From Harmothoe impar (taxonomy: Eukaryota > Annelida > Polychaeta > Phyllodocida > Polynoidae), in the NCBI GenBank assembly GCA_947462335.1, contig OX381710.1, forward strand, positions 24,087,772 to 24,151,771: a stretch of 64,000 nucleotides of DNA, written 5' to 3'. Under the pieces are notes generated by a model. It made no database searches. It was not told the origin of the DNA and was given only the letters and a program-made list of their open reading frames with translations. Of the stretch, positions 44,400 through 56,391 are shown piece by piece; the first letter of the stretch is position 1, and every line of letters begins with the position of its first letter. The position numbers were made by a program, and so were the translations under genes.

Positions 44400-45175
44400 C
44401 TAGGTTGGAGGTGCCTGGGAAGCCACTCTGGAAGCCACTAGCGCAACCACATAAAAGTCGTAAGTCAGGCTACAGGGGGATCCACATCCATCAGGGTACA
44501 AATGGTGAAATGAGGTTCATGTGGTATACTACAGGGGAGGCCACATACATCACCATGTGGAGAGATGAAATAGTGAAATAAGGGGAAGCCCAAGTGTCTC
44601 CTCATTGCTGTGTTTTGTAGTAAATTGTCCGGCTATACATACACGGATCTCATACATCAAGGAAACCACCTGAAAACCATCAACTGATAATCATTGATTT
44701 ACGAGTTTTTGTTGTACGAAAAACTCAAATTTAAGGTGAAGCCACATGAAGCACAGAAGCCACATGGAACATGCTAACAGACGAAGCCACTTATACCTCT
44801 TAACCCAAGATGCAATGTTGGAGAAGGTTTCAAGCCATGCTAAAGTCATTTGGTCTAGATCAATGTAAATGTGCAGGCTGACATGAAAGCTATGTTAACA
44901 AGTTACAGGGGGGGGGGGCACATGTAACCCGACATAATAGAGCATCTTGCACGTTGTTAGCAAACGTCATAGAAGCCATGTGAAACACCAGGTGAACCAG
45001 AGAGCTTGGGTTACGTGAGATGCTACAGCTCCCAAAAGGAAGCCACTCGGGAAGCCACAGTGAAACCCATGCGCTGTATACAAGGAAACGTCTGTAACCG
45101 TTTAGCCCGAATCCTCCAGGTAAGTAAATGGTATCCACGTGCAGCTTTAGAAGGGTTCAACAAGGGAAGCCACAT
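44400..45175. repeat. dispersed GAAGCCAC array, second locus
   Basis: GGAAGCCAC, GAAGCCACATG and related words recur (44416, 44738, 44757, 44785, 45040, 45052, 45168). Same vocabulary as 34515-35420, including the pairing ..GAAGCCACTCGGGAAGCCAC. Confidence 0.6.
45024..45120 (+). CDS. weak candidate exon within GAAGCCAC array
   Basis: A frame reading SSQKEATREATVKPMRCIQG and NVCNRLARILQ ends at CTCCAG before a consensus GTAAGT donor. Part of it is made of the repeat word, so exon status is doubtful. Confidence 0.22.
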
Positions 45176-45445
45176 GGTTCTGGGGAAGTTTAGGAAATAC
45201 AGGACCCCACGCTCGGCCAGACGACAGGTAATCTAATTGTCCAGGGGCGCGGTCAGACCATCCAGGCCCCTGCTTGGACCCCAAAACATCCCGGAATAGC
45301 CGCGACCTGCCCATAGGTCACTTTATATAGCGGCTGCTGCAGCCTGGGGAGGGCGCAGTGGGTGGCGTCTGCTGCCGGCGCCGCAATTACCTCTGCTGCA
45401 CAGCCTGCTGGCTGCTTCTGGTAGCACAGGCTATAACAGAACAGC

Positions 45446-46114
45446 GTGCTCAACTGGTGGTATAGGTGTTTGTATATACGCTTGTTTCATCAGTGGTATA
45501 CCTTAGATGGCGCTAGTGTCGACCTGGCCAGTTTGCTCTCACTGCAGGGGCAGATCTGGTTACCCACACTTTCTTGGTCAGCAAATGGCGGGGAGATAAG
45601 CCCCACCCCCCTTGTGGTGACAGGACCAGACACTGGAGGAGGGATACTTACCACAGATATAAGATTTTCAGGCCTGTCTCGAACCCACGATCTTCTGAGC
45701 CACTACCCGCCCCCATACACAGGGGTGGGGACAATCAGCAGGATTCTGCTCTGTTACCCCCTGTGGCTGGCACAAAAGGTAGAGTCTGTTCTGTTAAAGC
45801 CTGTGGCTGGTATAGAGGGTAGGGTGGGTTGGGGGCAATCAGCAACACCCAGGAGGGGCGGTTATCTACAGGACGGCCTCCCTAATGGCCGAGCCGTGTC
45901 CGAACAGACAGACGGCGGGTTCTCCAAGTTAAACAGCTGTCGGCGGACCTCATCCCTCCATGTAGTGGCCTTTACCTTCCTTATTGACCCCTTATTCATC
46001 AGACTCCTCCTGGGTGCTACCATAACCACCACAATGTGTTACACTGTAGGCAATCATGCTCGCCACGTCAATTCTTCACAGTGCTGGTCTACAGTTTACT
46101 CCTTCCTAATCTGA
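45446..46114 (+). CDS. longest non-repetitive open frame, 222 codons
   Basis: It is open from 45446 to a TGA at 46112. The second half, after an acceptor-like GGTTATCTACAG (45881), reads DGLPNGRAVSEQTDGGFSKL and then a hydrophobic stretch HVVAFTFLIDPLFIRLLLGA that could span a membrane. The first half overlaps, on the opposite strand, a tRNA-SINE-like patch (GTGGCTCAG...GGTTCGAGAC near 45670-45715), so the full frame is unlikely to be one coding unit. No family recognised. Confidence 0.22.
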   Translation: MLNWWYRCLYIRLFHQWYTLDGASVDLASLLSLQGQIWLPTLSWSANGGEISPTPLVVTGPDTGGGILTTDIRFSGLSRTHDLLSHYPPPYTGVGTISRILLCYPLWLAQKVESVLLKPVAGIEGRVGWGQSATPRRGGYLQDGLPNGRAVSEQTDGGFSKLNSCRRTSSLHVVAFTFLIDPLFIRLLLGATITTTMCYTVGNHARHVNSSQCWSTVYSFLI

Positions 46115-46254
46115 GATATGGCTTCCTATTAAGGTCACCAAAGGTTGTGCAACAAACTCAGCCAAACACACTCCCACATACTCCTTAATACCTATAGTTT
46201 ATTTACCAATCATGGAGAATGCAATGCAATTTGAACCTGAAACATCTGCCTGAC

Positions 46255-47357
46255 CCTCCTGTCTGGGTGCTGCATGTAGCTCAGGCAGTAGCTGCAGCTC
46301 CAGGTGGGTGACCCCACACCCAGCCCCACCCCGTGTCTGGGTGCTGCATGTAGCTCAGTAGCTGCAGCTACAGGTGGGTGACCCCACACCCGGCCCCACC
46401 CCGTGTCTGGGTGCTGCATGTAGCTCAGGCAGTAGCTGCAGCTACAGGCGGGTGACCCCACACCCAGCCCCACCCGTGTCTGGGTGCAGCATGTAGCTCA
46501 GGCAGTAGCTGCAGCTACAGGTGGATGACCCCACACCCAGCCCCACCCTGTGTCTGGGTGCTGCATGTAGCTCAGGCAGTAGCTGCAGCTACAGGTGGGT
46601 GACCCCACACCCAGCCCCACCACGTGTCTGGGTGCTGCATGTAGCTCAGTAGCTGCAGCTACAGGTGGGTGACCCCACACCCGGCCCCACCCCGTGTCTG
46701 GGTGCTGCATGTAGCTCAGGCAGTAGCTGCAGCTACAGGCGGGTGACCCCACACCCAGCCCCACCCGTGTCTGGGTGCTGCGTGTAGCTCAGTCGCTGCA
46801 GCTACAGGTGGGTGACCCCACACCCAGCCCCACCACGTGTCTGGGTGCTGCATGTAGCTCAGTAGCTGCAGCTACAGGTGGGTGACCCCACACCCAGCCC
46901 CACCACGTGTCTGGGTGCTGCGTGTAGCTCAGTAGCTGCAGCTACAGGTGGGTGACCCCACACCCAGCCCCACCACGTGTCTGGGTGCTGCGTGTAGCTC
47001 AGTAGCTGCAGCTACAGGTGGGTGACCCCACACCCGGCCCCACCCCGTGTCTGGGTGCTGCATGTAGCTCAGGCAGTAGCTGCAGCTACAGGTGGGTGAC
47101 CCCACACCCGGCCCCACCCCGTGTCTGGGTGCTGCATGTAGCTCAGGCAGTAGCTGCAGCTACAGGAGGGTGACCCCACACCCGGCCCCACCCCGTGTCT
47201 GGGTGCTGCATGTAGCTCAGGCAGTAGCTGCAGCTACAGGAGGGTGACCCCACACCCGGCCCCACCCCGTGTCTGGGTGCTGCATGTAGCTCAGGCAGTA
47301 GCTGCAGCTACAGGTGGGTGACCCCACACCCAGCCCCACCGTGTCTGGGTGCTGCAT
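46255..47357. repeat. 70/74-bp minisatellite, about 15 copies
   Basis: Units start GTGTCTGGGTGCTGCATGTA. Two lengths alternate (with or without GGCA after TAGCTCA). Each unit holds the perfect palindrome GTAGCTGCAGCTAC. Higher-order order of the two lengths suggests segmental duplication of several units. Confidence 0.95.
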
Positions 47358-47360
47358 GTA

Positions 47361-47758
47361 CATGTGTACCTGGCTGCCCACTTCCTCCAGGTGATCCTCA
47401 CCTGTCCTCTACACCCAGCAGCTTTACCATGTCTCATCTGTACCATTCACACCTTGTGGAGGTCATGAGAATATACAACTCATTGTAATTACATGTTCAT
47501 CACCTGTGAGTATCGTCTTTTTTTGTGGATGCCTGTTTGTTTGGGTGATTTCCAGCAATCAATACTCCCAAATTGGACTATCGAATCTAGAAACCAGATG
47601 GAAAAGGGGTTGAAATAATTTGAATCTGAAATGAATCTTATCTCTTGTTGTTTGATGATTTTATCTTTCCTTAAGTTAATACCTAAGTTAAGGGACAACT
47701 ACATTTTATCAGGAGTCAGAGATGCCACTCCTGATTGGCAAAATATTTTGGTACATTT
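47361..47758. other. no gene seen
   Basis: AT-rich sequence after the array. Short frames only. Confidence 0.35.
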
Positions 47759-47899
47759 TCAGTTGGAAATTAATATTACCAGCGAGAAATTCAGAAGACG
47801 GAAAAGTGACACCTCTGTATGAGTCACATGTTCGTTTAAACCATGGGTAAAATTGGAACGTTCAAACCATGGGTATAATTGGAACAAACAAAACAGGTG

Positions 47900-48334
47900 G
47901 GTGCTACGTGCTAGAACCACAAAGCTCGCCAGCTTTTGTCGGCGAAAAACTTTCATAAAGTTATCTCCGGTAGACCATACAATTGTCAGGTTGCCTGAAC
48001 AAGCCCCCATATCGGCTGACACTGTTCGTCGTTTGATATGGCCATGGTATGCGACCATTCTCCCTGAGAGAGAAACTTGACACATCGTCATTGGACCACG
48101 TGTGCACGGGCTGCCGTCCTCCCTGGCCGTGTTTACAAAATAACATGTTCTCTGTACAAATAAGCAGGACGACACGGGTCTGGCCGCTGCCGCCGCTGCA
48201 TTCATTACGGACCCCGCCACACCTAACACATGTACCTCTCCACTCACTTCTACCCCTACTTCCCCTTCTGACCTGGCCCTCAGAGATAAATTCGGCTCAA
48301 TATAATATGATGAGGCAGGAGCTGAGAATATCAA
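47900..48334 (-). CDS. ambiguous coding-like zone
   Basis: A 191-codon minus frame covers 47759-48334. A second minus frame, after a good acceptor (CTGCTTATTTGTACAG), reads NMLFCKHGQGGRQPVHTWSN, DDVSSFSLRENGRIPWPYQT and TNSVSRYGGLFRQPDNCMVY. A plus frame reads LPEQAPISADTVRRLIWPWY. Base composition is coding-like but three frames compete. The acceptor favours the second minus frame. No family recognised. Confidence 0.25.
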
Positions 48335-48429
48335 GACTACCCGGTAGCATCTACAGGTGCAGCTAGTTTTGCATCTCGATCCAAGAAATATTTTTTTGGT
48401 ATGGGTATTTTTAACGAGGGACTTAATAT

Positions 48430-48815
48430 ATCAGAATAGCAGCAATTTCGTTTACTAGATACCTCAAAATAGCATAATCGCAACATCTGAGGGAGATCCA
48501 TGGGCTGACACAGGGGATGATCTAACATCTCAGAATAACAACATATGAGGGACAGTGACTGGTCAAACATCTCAGTAATAGGAGCATCTGAGCGACAGGG
48601 GATGATCTAGCATCTCAGAATAGCAACATCTGAGGGACAGTAGATGGTCTACCATCTCAGAATAGCAACATCTGAGGGACAGGGGCTGGCCTAATGTCTC
48701 ATAATAGCAACATCTGAGGGACAGTGGATGGTCTAACATCTCAGTAATAGGAGCAGCTGAGCGACAGGGGATGGTCTAGCATCTCAGAATAACAACATCT
48801 GAGGGATAGGGGCTG
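48430..48815. repeat. 42-bp tandem repeat, about 9 copies
   Basis: Units of type ATCTCAGAATAGCAACATCT + GAGGGACAGTGGATGGTCTAAC. Each unit carries the dyad CTCAGA...TCTGAG. Confidence 0.88.
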
Positions 48816-49683
48816 CAATCCTGGCCTTTCCATTACCGTACATTACCAGAATAATTACATTGAATAAACCATATGATATTCCATAAAAACCCACTAATAT
48901 TCCTGCTGGTCCAATGTCAATAAACTATAACAAATACACCTCACACATTTGTTCATATTACTGCCCATCTCAAATAGTTCCTCTCGTCTGGCTTAAATAC
49001 AATAGAATCGGACTCTTCTGCACTTCCTGATACTGTTTTTTATCTGGCATTGTTATATTCTAATTTTTTGATTTCTTTAATTTTGCCCCACTGCATGTCT
49101 AGTTATTCACATGTCTTTTAGTGTGGGTCACTAGGGGCATGGGAGCTTCACGCAAATGGAACATTGCATTTAAATAGAGAAATTAGATCGTGATGTGCGC
49201 AGTCTACTTTAGACCACCCTCGTGGGACTCTAGATAAATGAATTCGAGTCTATTTATAACAAGAATGGAACCTCCTGGTACGTTATTTACACAATGGTGA
49301 TAAAGGTTTTCAATTAGATCTGCCAAATTTGCTAAAAGAAAAAAGAATAACTCCACAGCCTAGTTCCAAGTATACTTTAATATCTAAGTCAGCATGGTCT
49401 ACTTTTCCGTGGGTATGTCTGTGCATCATCCGAAACCTTTGTCAATAATGAGCCACCTTACAAACCAGAGCGTGTTACATGACAAAGACAGTCCATGCAG
49501 TTATATTATGAGATATGTCTGTTGGAGCTCGCCGATCTAAACATATTTATAACGCAAAGGTGTCGGACAATCTTTCCCTGAGGATCCCTGTACTAGAAGG
49601 ATGGACATGATACTACAGTCCTGAGATGGCTATTGCAACCTAGCCTCAGACATACAAGCCTGCAGTCACCTCCTCCATGACAC
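48816..49683. other. no gene seen
   Basis: AT-rich, no exon signals. Confidence 0.4.
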
Positions 49684-49895
49684 CTAACCATTAAGGGTCA
49701 AATAGTGCTTTAATGTGCTCTACCCTTTGTCGCCATAATGCATGTATTTAAACACCATGAGGACCCTACGGGGTTAATATACCCCAAAGGATAGGCATGA
49801 TGCATTAATGTGCGTTCATGCATCATATCGAAAAGAGACAGATTGAAGCAATAGGTGGCACAAAAAAAGGCAATATGTGGCCCTCATAGGGTTAA
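49684..49895. mobile_element. TTAA-type MITE, copy 15
   Basis: CTAACCATTAAGGGTCAAATAG start, CAATATGTGGCCCTCATAGGGTTAA end; middle shortened. Confidence 0.7.
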
Positions 49896-49919
49896 GACTC
49901 ACCTCTAAGCACCACATTC

Positions 49920-50125
49920 TATTCCACCCGCGCCCGGCGCTCAGTCAGTAGTCGGCAGACCTACACGGCTAGAAAGTCTGTACATGCTAAGACAAAAACA
50001 CAATTATTGTTCCCAATGCATTCCTGCCTTTGAAGGTGAGCCGCCCACCTGATGAATAATGCGGTGCCGCGGTGACGTGACGTCGGTGACGGCCATGCCG
50101 CGCGCGTCACAGATTCCGCACCACA
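49920..50125. promoter_or_regulatory. CpG-rich segment with CRE-like sites
   Basis: CpG-dense with TGACGTGACGTCGGTGACG at 50073-50091 (overlapping cAMP-response-element-like sites) and GCCGCGCGCGTCAC. Could be a promoter; direction unknown. Confidence 0.3.
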
Positions 50126-51056
50126 AGGCCGTATAATATACACCGTCCTCACCCACCCTCACTTAATTTTTCTACATTTATTTTTAATTCATGTCACAGG
50201 GAAAGGGTATTCCAGATATTTCAATTCAGCAGTCATATTCTTTTGGCAAATGGTCTGACATGTATATATTAAGATACAACGACAATATTTGATTTATGTT
50301 TATGTTTTCAAAGGGAACAGTGGTTCGTTCCTCATATTTCCAGCTCCCTAAATTCCTTCGAACAATGCTCCTTTGAAAAATGTAGTATGTGTATACGCGC
50401 TCGTCTGCAGGGGAATCCCCCCCGTCCCAACTAAGAAGAATTATCCAGATACAAGGACATTATCTTAATATCTCAATGTGCATGTTTTGAAAGGGAACAG
50501 CGGTTCACTCCTCACATATTCCAAGCTTTCTTCCTTCGAACAACCCTCAGAAGAAACGTGTGATAATACCTGTATATTCTACAGGGTAATCACCCCTGAC
50601 CCCTGTAATTCATAAATGATAGAAAACCCTAAAGCCTAATGGTATACTAGACCTGCCCTTTATACACCATGTGTGTCACTTTGCGGTGAGCCATGTACTA
50701 TGATGTAGGAGAGAGGTGATCACTCAGTACGTCGTTATCAGGGCCCTACAGGCAGCGCACGCACACGGATCCGGAAGGTAAGGATCCTGTGGTCACAGGT
50801 CACAGGTCTAAGGTCATTAGGGTCAAATGGCCATGTGTAAGGTGTAATTGTGAATTGTCATATATAGATGAATATACATGTGTGTGTACATGATCCAGGG
50901 ATGAAGTCTAGGCGAGCCTCTATTTCGTAAGAATATGCCTATAAATGTGGACTACATATATTGCCGTAAAATTCCTCGAACTGCTGATTTTACGTCACAG
51001 AGAAGGTATGTTGAAAGCTCAATGGGCTGAAACAGGTGTGCCATATTTTGTTTAAC
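50126..51056. other. no gene called; exon-like piece ending 50777
   Basis: A frame VITQYVVIRALQAAHAHGSG ends at GGAAG before a consensus GTAAGG donor at 50778. Acceptor uncertain (near 50709 or 50742). Two related segments near 50320 and 50490 share AAAGGGAACAG(T/C)GGTTC(G/A). Confidence 0.3.
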
Positions 51057-51122
51057 ATTTTTCGGCCCTTTGTCGGCATGATGTATACATGCCGACCCTT
51101 CCAGAGTATACCATAGGGTTAA
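51057..51122. mobile_element. TTAA-type MITE fragment
   Basis: TTTGTCGGCATGATGTATACATG and CCATAGGGTTAA match the family's interior and end. Confidence 0.5.
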
Positions 51123-51169
51123 CGATTAGAGCTGCGGCCGACCACCCAAAAGGGCGTTATTAAGGGAGT

Positions 51170-52640
51170 TACCCCTACCCCCTGTTCAACAAGCTGATTC
51201 TGACATATATTGAAGCATTTTTCATGGGCTTTCAGAATATGGATGTTACACCCGCCAAAAGTGGTGCGAACATTGCCATTTTGGACGGTTTCCATGGCAA
51301 CCATGATATTTTTCTGAGATTTAAAAAAATAAACTCTTTTCTCCATATTTTTCCAACCGCTAGAGCTACAGTGGTGAAATTTTGCAATGAGACAGGTATC
51401 TGAGCCTACTATCCTGAAAATCAATATTCATGACCTTGGCCAAGGTCAAGGTCACCAAATTTGACCTTGAACATGTAAAAAATCACCAAAATACTGATAT
51501 GTCTATGTTTCAACTCTTGTCAACATTCAGAAAATGGCAATTCTCACCATCTTAGGCTTCATATAGTGGTAAGACATCCTTGCTGTACTAGATAGTTGAT
51601 AAAAATTGGATATAGATAAACTGTTGCCATGGTAACAGTCAAGGTCATTGCAACCATGATATTTTTCTGAGATTTAAGAAAAACAACTCTTTTCTCCATA
51701 TTTTTCCAACCGCTAGAGCTACAGTGGTGAAATTTTGCAATAAGACATGTATCTGGGCCTTCTATCCTGGAAATCAATATTCATGACCTTGGCCAAGGTC
51801 AAGGTCACCAGATTTGACCTTGAACATGTGAAAAATCACCAAAATACTGATATTTCTATGTTTTAACTCTTGTCAACATTCAGAAAATGGCAATTCTCAC
51901 CATCTTAGGCTTCATATAGTGGAAGGTCATCCTTGCTGTACTAGATAGTTGATAAAAATGGGATATAGATAAACTGTTGCCATGGTAACAGTCAAGGTCA
52001 TTGCAACCATGATATTTTTCTGAGATTTAAGAAAAAACAACTCTTTTCTCCATATTTTTCCAACCGCTAGAGCTACAGTGGTGAAATTTTGCGATGAGAC
52101 AGGTATCTGGGCCTTCTATCTTGGAAATCAATATTCATGACCTAGGCCAAGGTCAAGGTCACCAGATTTGACCTTGAACATGTAAAAAATCACCAAAATA
52201 CTGATATTTCTATGTTTTAACTCTTGTCAACATTCAGAAAATGGCAATTCTCACCATCTTAGGCTTCATACAGTGGAAGGACATCCTTGCTGTACTAGAT
52301 AGTTGATAAAAATGGGATATTGATAAACTGTTGCCATGGTAACAGTCAAGGTCATTGCAACCATGATATTTTTCTGAGATTTAAATCAAGGCTTCATCCT
52401 GTTTTCTCCATATTTTTCCAACCACTAGAGCTACAGTGGTGAAATTTGGCAATGAGACAGATGTATGGGCCAACTATCCATGGTTTTAATATTCATGACC
52501 TTGGTAAAGGTCAAGGTCACTATATTTGACCTTGAACATGGAAATAAATCACCAAAATACTGATATTTCTATGTGTTAACACTTGTCAACATTGAGGAAA
52601 TGACAATTCTCAGAATCTCAGGCTTCATATAGTGGATGGC
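51170..52640. repeat. about 360-bp tandem units, left arm
   Basis: Four units. Each has CATGACCTTGGCCAAGGTCA, CCATATTTTTCCAACCGCTA, GTTGCCATGGTAACAGTCAA and AACATTCAGAAAATGGCAAT. The last unit is the most diverged. Confidence 0.88.
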
Positions 52641-52739
52641 CACCCTTTCTATGCAAAATAGATAAAATGTTACCATGGTTACAGTCAAGGGCATCCATGG
52701 TAACAGCCAAGGTCATGTCATCCATGATATATTCCCTCC

Positions 52740-53715
52740 TGCTGTGGCCACCATCCTTTGTTTTAGGGTTTTTACCCCTACTGCTGTTGTCCCCATCCTT
52801 CACTCCAAACCCTCCTCCCAGGGCTCCTGTCCCTTCTCTCGGGGCCCAATCCCTCCGCCCAGGGTTACCATACCTCCTTCCTAGGCCACCATTCCCCCTC
52901 CCTGGGCTCCTGTTTCTTCTTCCAGTGTTTCCACAGCTCCTCTCTGGGCTCACATCCCTCCTCCAAGGGATCCCATCTCTCATCCCGGGGCTCATATCCT
53001 CCTACTGTCGGCCCCATCCCTCCTCCCAGGATCACCATCCCTCCTTTGGGGCTCCCATCTTCTCCCTTGGCCCTCATCCATCCTCCTGGCACCCTCATTC
53101 CTCCTCCCTTAGCCCCTATCCCTCCTGAGGGCCCATCCCTCCTTCCGGGGATTCCTCATCCTTCCTGTGGCTTCAAGTGTTCCATCTGGGACTCCCATCC
53201 CTCCTCCCAGGGCTCACATAACTCTGTTCAGGGCTCCCATTGCTCTCAGAGCTCTGCTCAGGGATCCCATCACTCTTCCTTGGGCTCCAATCCCTCTTTT
53301 ATAAGGGTTCTCATCCCTCATCGTTGCGTACTTTATACCTTTCATTGTGCCCCCTCGGCTCCCGTCCCTCCTACCAGGGCCCTCATCCCTCCAACAGGGT
53401 CCCCTTCCCTCCCCATCCTACCTCCCGGGGCCCTCATCCCACCTCCCGGGGCCCTCATCCCTCCTCTGGGGCCCCATCCTTCCTACCGGGGCTCCCATCC
53501 TCCTCCTGGGGCTCTTACCCCTCCTCCCTGGGCTCCCATCCCTCCTCCTGGGGCTTTGATCCTTCCTCCCAAGGCTTGATCCCTTCAACCAGGGTCCCCT
53601 TCCCTCCTCCCAGGCCCCCTATCCCTCCTCCCGGGACCCCCATCTCACCTCTTGGGGCCCCAATCCCTCCTCCCAGGGCTCCCAGGGCACCTATCCCTCT
53701 TCCACAAACACCCAT
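52740..53715. repeat. CCCTCCTCCCAGGGCTCCCAT-type degenerate array
   Basis: Pyrimidine-rich imperfect units of 20-26 bases. Proline/serine-rich plus frames (for example 52667-53128, 53240-53779) are composition artefacts. Related inverted blocks lie at 54690-55100 and 56540-56930. Confidence 0.8.
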
Positions 53716-54689
53716 TGCTTTCATCTCATGTCTGAAGCATATTCCTCACTCTGGAAATTACAGTGAGCTTGATATATAGCTATTTATAGCTTTTCCAGGT
53801 TGTTCCATCTTATCAGTATGGTGCCTGATACCTCCCCCAGGGTGTCCTACCTAACCTATATGGTGCATTGCCCTTCTCCTGGGTGTTCCATACAATCAGT
53901 ATAGTGCTTAGTATCTCCTCCAGGACATCCTCCTTAACCTCTATGGTCCCTATAGTACCATGTTCCTCTACCAGGGTGTCTTACCCACTCTCTCAATCAC
54001 AAGCACAATCTCCCTCCTCCACAGTGTCCCATTCAATGCATTACTTCTCTAGAATGCCCAACCCAACCTTTATGTTGCCACTAACACATAAATGGTACCC
54101 AATTCCTCCTCCAGGGTGTCTCTACAAACCTTTATTCAGGCTAATCACCAAGCCAGTGTCTCCTATAAATGCTGCTCTATCCCTACACCAGTCCCTCTAT
54201 CTCTAAATATTGCCAGTGAGTATTTCCCATTCCCACTGTGCTTGCTGTTATGTCACCTCCAGGGCCTTATACCTTCCTCCAGGTATCCCATTTCATCCAC
54301 ATGGTCATCAGGATGTCTAGTGTTAGTAAACCGTACAAATGGTACCCTGTCTACAAGTATACAGAAAGGTTTACCCTTTGCCCCAGAGCTACATTGTGCA
54401 CGTATCCATAATCCATCAGTTTGGCCAATTTTCATGGAGTTTGATTCGCCATTGGTGATTTTGCAAGTGAATAGGGCAAACCCAACATATCAAATTTAGG
54501 GGTCTAGGGACATTCTTTTGGCTGCCCCATCCACCCTTAACACCACAAAATCACCCATTCCTCTGTCAACATCACCTAATAAGTACAGCATCCCTGTTAT
54601 TGTTTCAGCATCTCTGACCCCTCCTTCAGGATTCCCCACTCCTCAAATTATGACACTTAATTATGTATTCAAATTTGAGAAAAAGTAAC
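53716..54689. other. foldback interior, no gene seen
   Basis: Degenerate CTCCTCCAGGGTGTC words continue weakly. Frames of 112-135 codons here are pyrimidine-biased and not called. Confidence 0.4.
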
Positions 54690-55218
54690 TAATGGCTCTT
54701 TCAATAGCGAAAAAGGAGACAAGGGGGCACAGTGAAAGGTATTAAGTATGAAGAATGGGAACCCTAAAAGGAGAGATGGAAGCCCTATGAGTAGGAACAC
54801 TGGGATGAGAACCCCTATGAAGGAGGGATTGGAGCCCCAGGAAGAGTGATGGGATCCCTGAGCAGTGCTCTGGGAGCGCTGGGAGCCCTGAATGGAGTGA
54901 TGTGAGCCCTGGGAGGAGGGATGGGACTCCCGGATGGAGCTGGGGAGCACTTGAAGCCACAGGAAGGAGGGATGGGGGCCTGGGATGAGGAATGTGAGCC
55001 CCAGGAGGAGGGATAGGGGCCAAGGGAGGAGGGATTGGAGCCCGGAGAGGAGAGATGAGAGCATTGGCAGGAGCTTTTGGAGCGTTGGGAGAAGGGATAG
55101 ACCACGCTAATGCTCTGCTGATGGCATGCCAACTCTATGCCGATGCTATGCTGATGCTATGCCAAAGTAGTTTCTTTTCCCAAACTTTTTGGGTGTTTCT
55201 ATGCGACTATATATATAT

Positions 55219-56153
55219 GGCTCACTCTCACCAAATCAGTGCAACTAAAAAAGTGACGTACATGATCGGCGGACGTACATGATCGGCAGACGTACATGAT
55301 CGGCAGAGTACAAAACCCATCTTTTACCCCCTGCACTACGATGTTTAACTCTCCCAACCATACCTACAGGCTGTAATGTATCTTTGGGGAGTTTATTAGA
55401 AAAAAAAACTCCCAAAATATTTATAGGGGCCGGAGGGGGGGGGCTCAATGTGTAACCGATCATGTACGTCACATGACGTACATGATCGGCTTGGAATGTC
55501 ATGTAACATGTCCTCATTACCCACTGCTTCACATGTCTATGATTATACATATTTAGACCTACATCATATGTACACCTTGCTATGATTGATTTATGTTTTA
55601 TATATGGTCAGAAAGGGTAATTAAGACAGTCAATAAATAATGGCCGATCATGTACGTCACATGACGTACATGATCGGTATTTCAAATGTCATGTAAAATA
55701 CTCTTACTAGTCGCATCTACACATGTCTAACATCTTACATGTCAAGACACACATCATATGTACACCTAGGTAAGGTTTATTAATGTTTTTCCTTGTTCAG
55801 AAAGGGTAGGGCAGTCAATAATCACCGATCATGTACGTCACCGATCATGTACGTCACATGACGTACATGATCGGTATTGAAATGTCAAGTAAAATTCTCT
55901 TCCTAGTCGAATATACACATGTCTAACATAGAACATGTCAAGACACACACCATATGCACACCCTGGTAAGATATATTTATGTTTTAACATGGTCAGAAAG
56001 GGTAGGGCAGTCAATAACTCCCGATCATGTACGTCACCGATCATGTACGTCACCGATCATGTACGTCACCGATCATGTACGTCCGCCGATCATGTACGTC
56101 CGCCGATCATGTACGTCCAAATAATAGTTGCATCGATCTGGTGAGAGTGAGCC
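55219..56153. mobile_element. nested foldback with CCGATCATGTACGTCA words
   Basis: TIR GGCTCACTCTCACCAAATC (55219-55237) is repeated inverted at 56135-56153 (18 of 19), with (TA)n on both outer sides. Next to each end are tandem copies of GACGTACATGATCGG (3 left, 6 right, opposite orientation). The middle has three ~185-bp units, each opening with two 16-bp arms CCGATCATGTACGTCA / TGACGTACATGATCGG separated by 2 bases (55644-55677 is a clear example). Confidence 0.78.
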
Positions 56154-56391
56154 ATATATATATATATGTATATATTTTTTGCTTTTGGTTAATACATGCC
56201 GGCAGCATGCTGATCGCATGATGATGGACATGCCATGTGTTGGTATGGCATTGGCATGGCATAGCATACCGTCAGTTATACTTCGTACAGCATGTACCAA
56301 CATGCAGCATGTACTAGAGTACAGCATATACTGACATACAGCATACCATCATCTATACTTTATACACCATATCTAACAAATCCTCCATCAG

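Noticed and set aside
45661..45715. tRNA gene on the minus strand
   Set aside because: Only a GTGGCTCAG A-box-like piece and a GGTTCGAGAC B-box-like piece remain, with the anticodon arm missing; at most a SINE remnant.
52667..53779. Pro/Ser-rich open frames resembling a mucin-type protein
   Set aside because: They follow a degenerate pyrimidine repeat that has an inverted counterpart within the foldback element.
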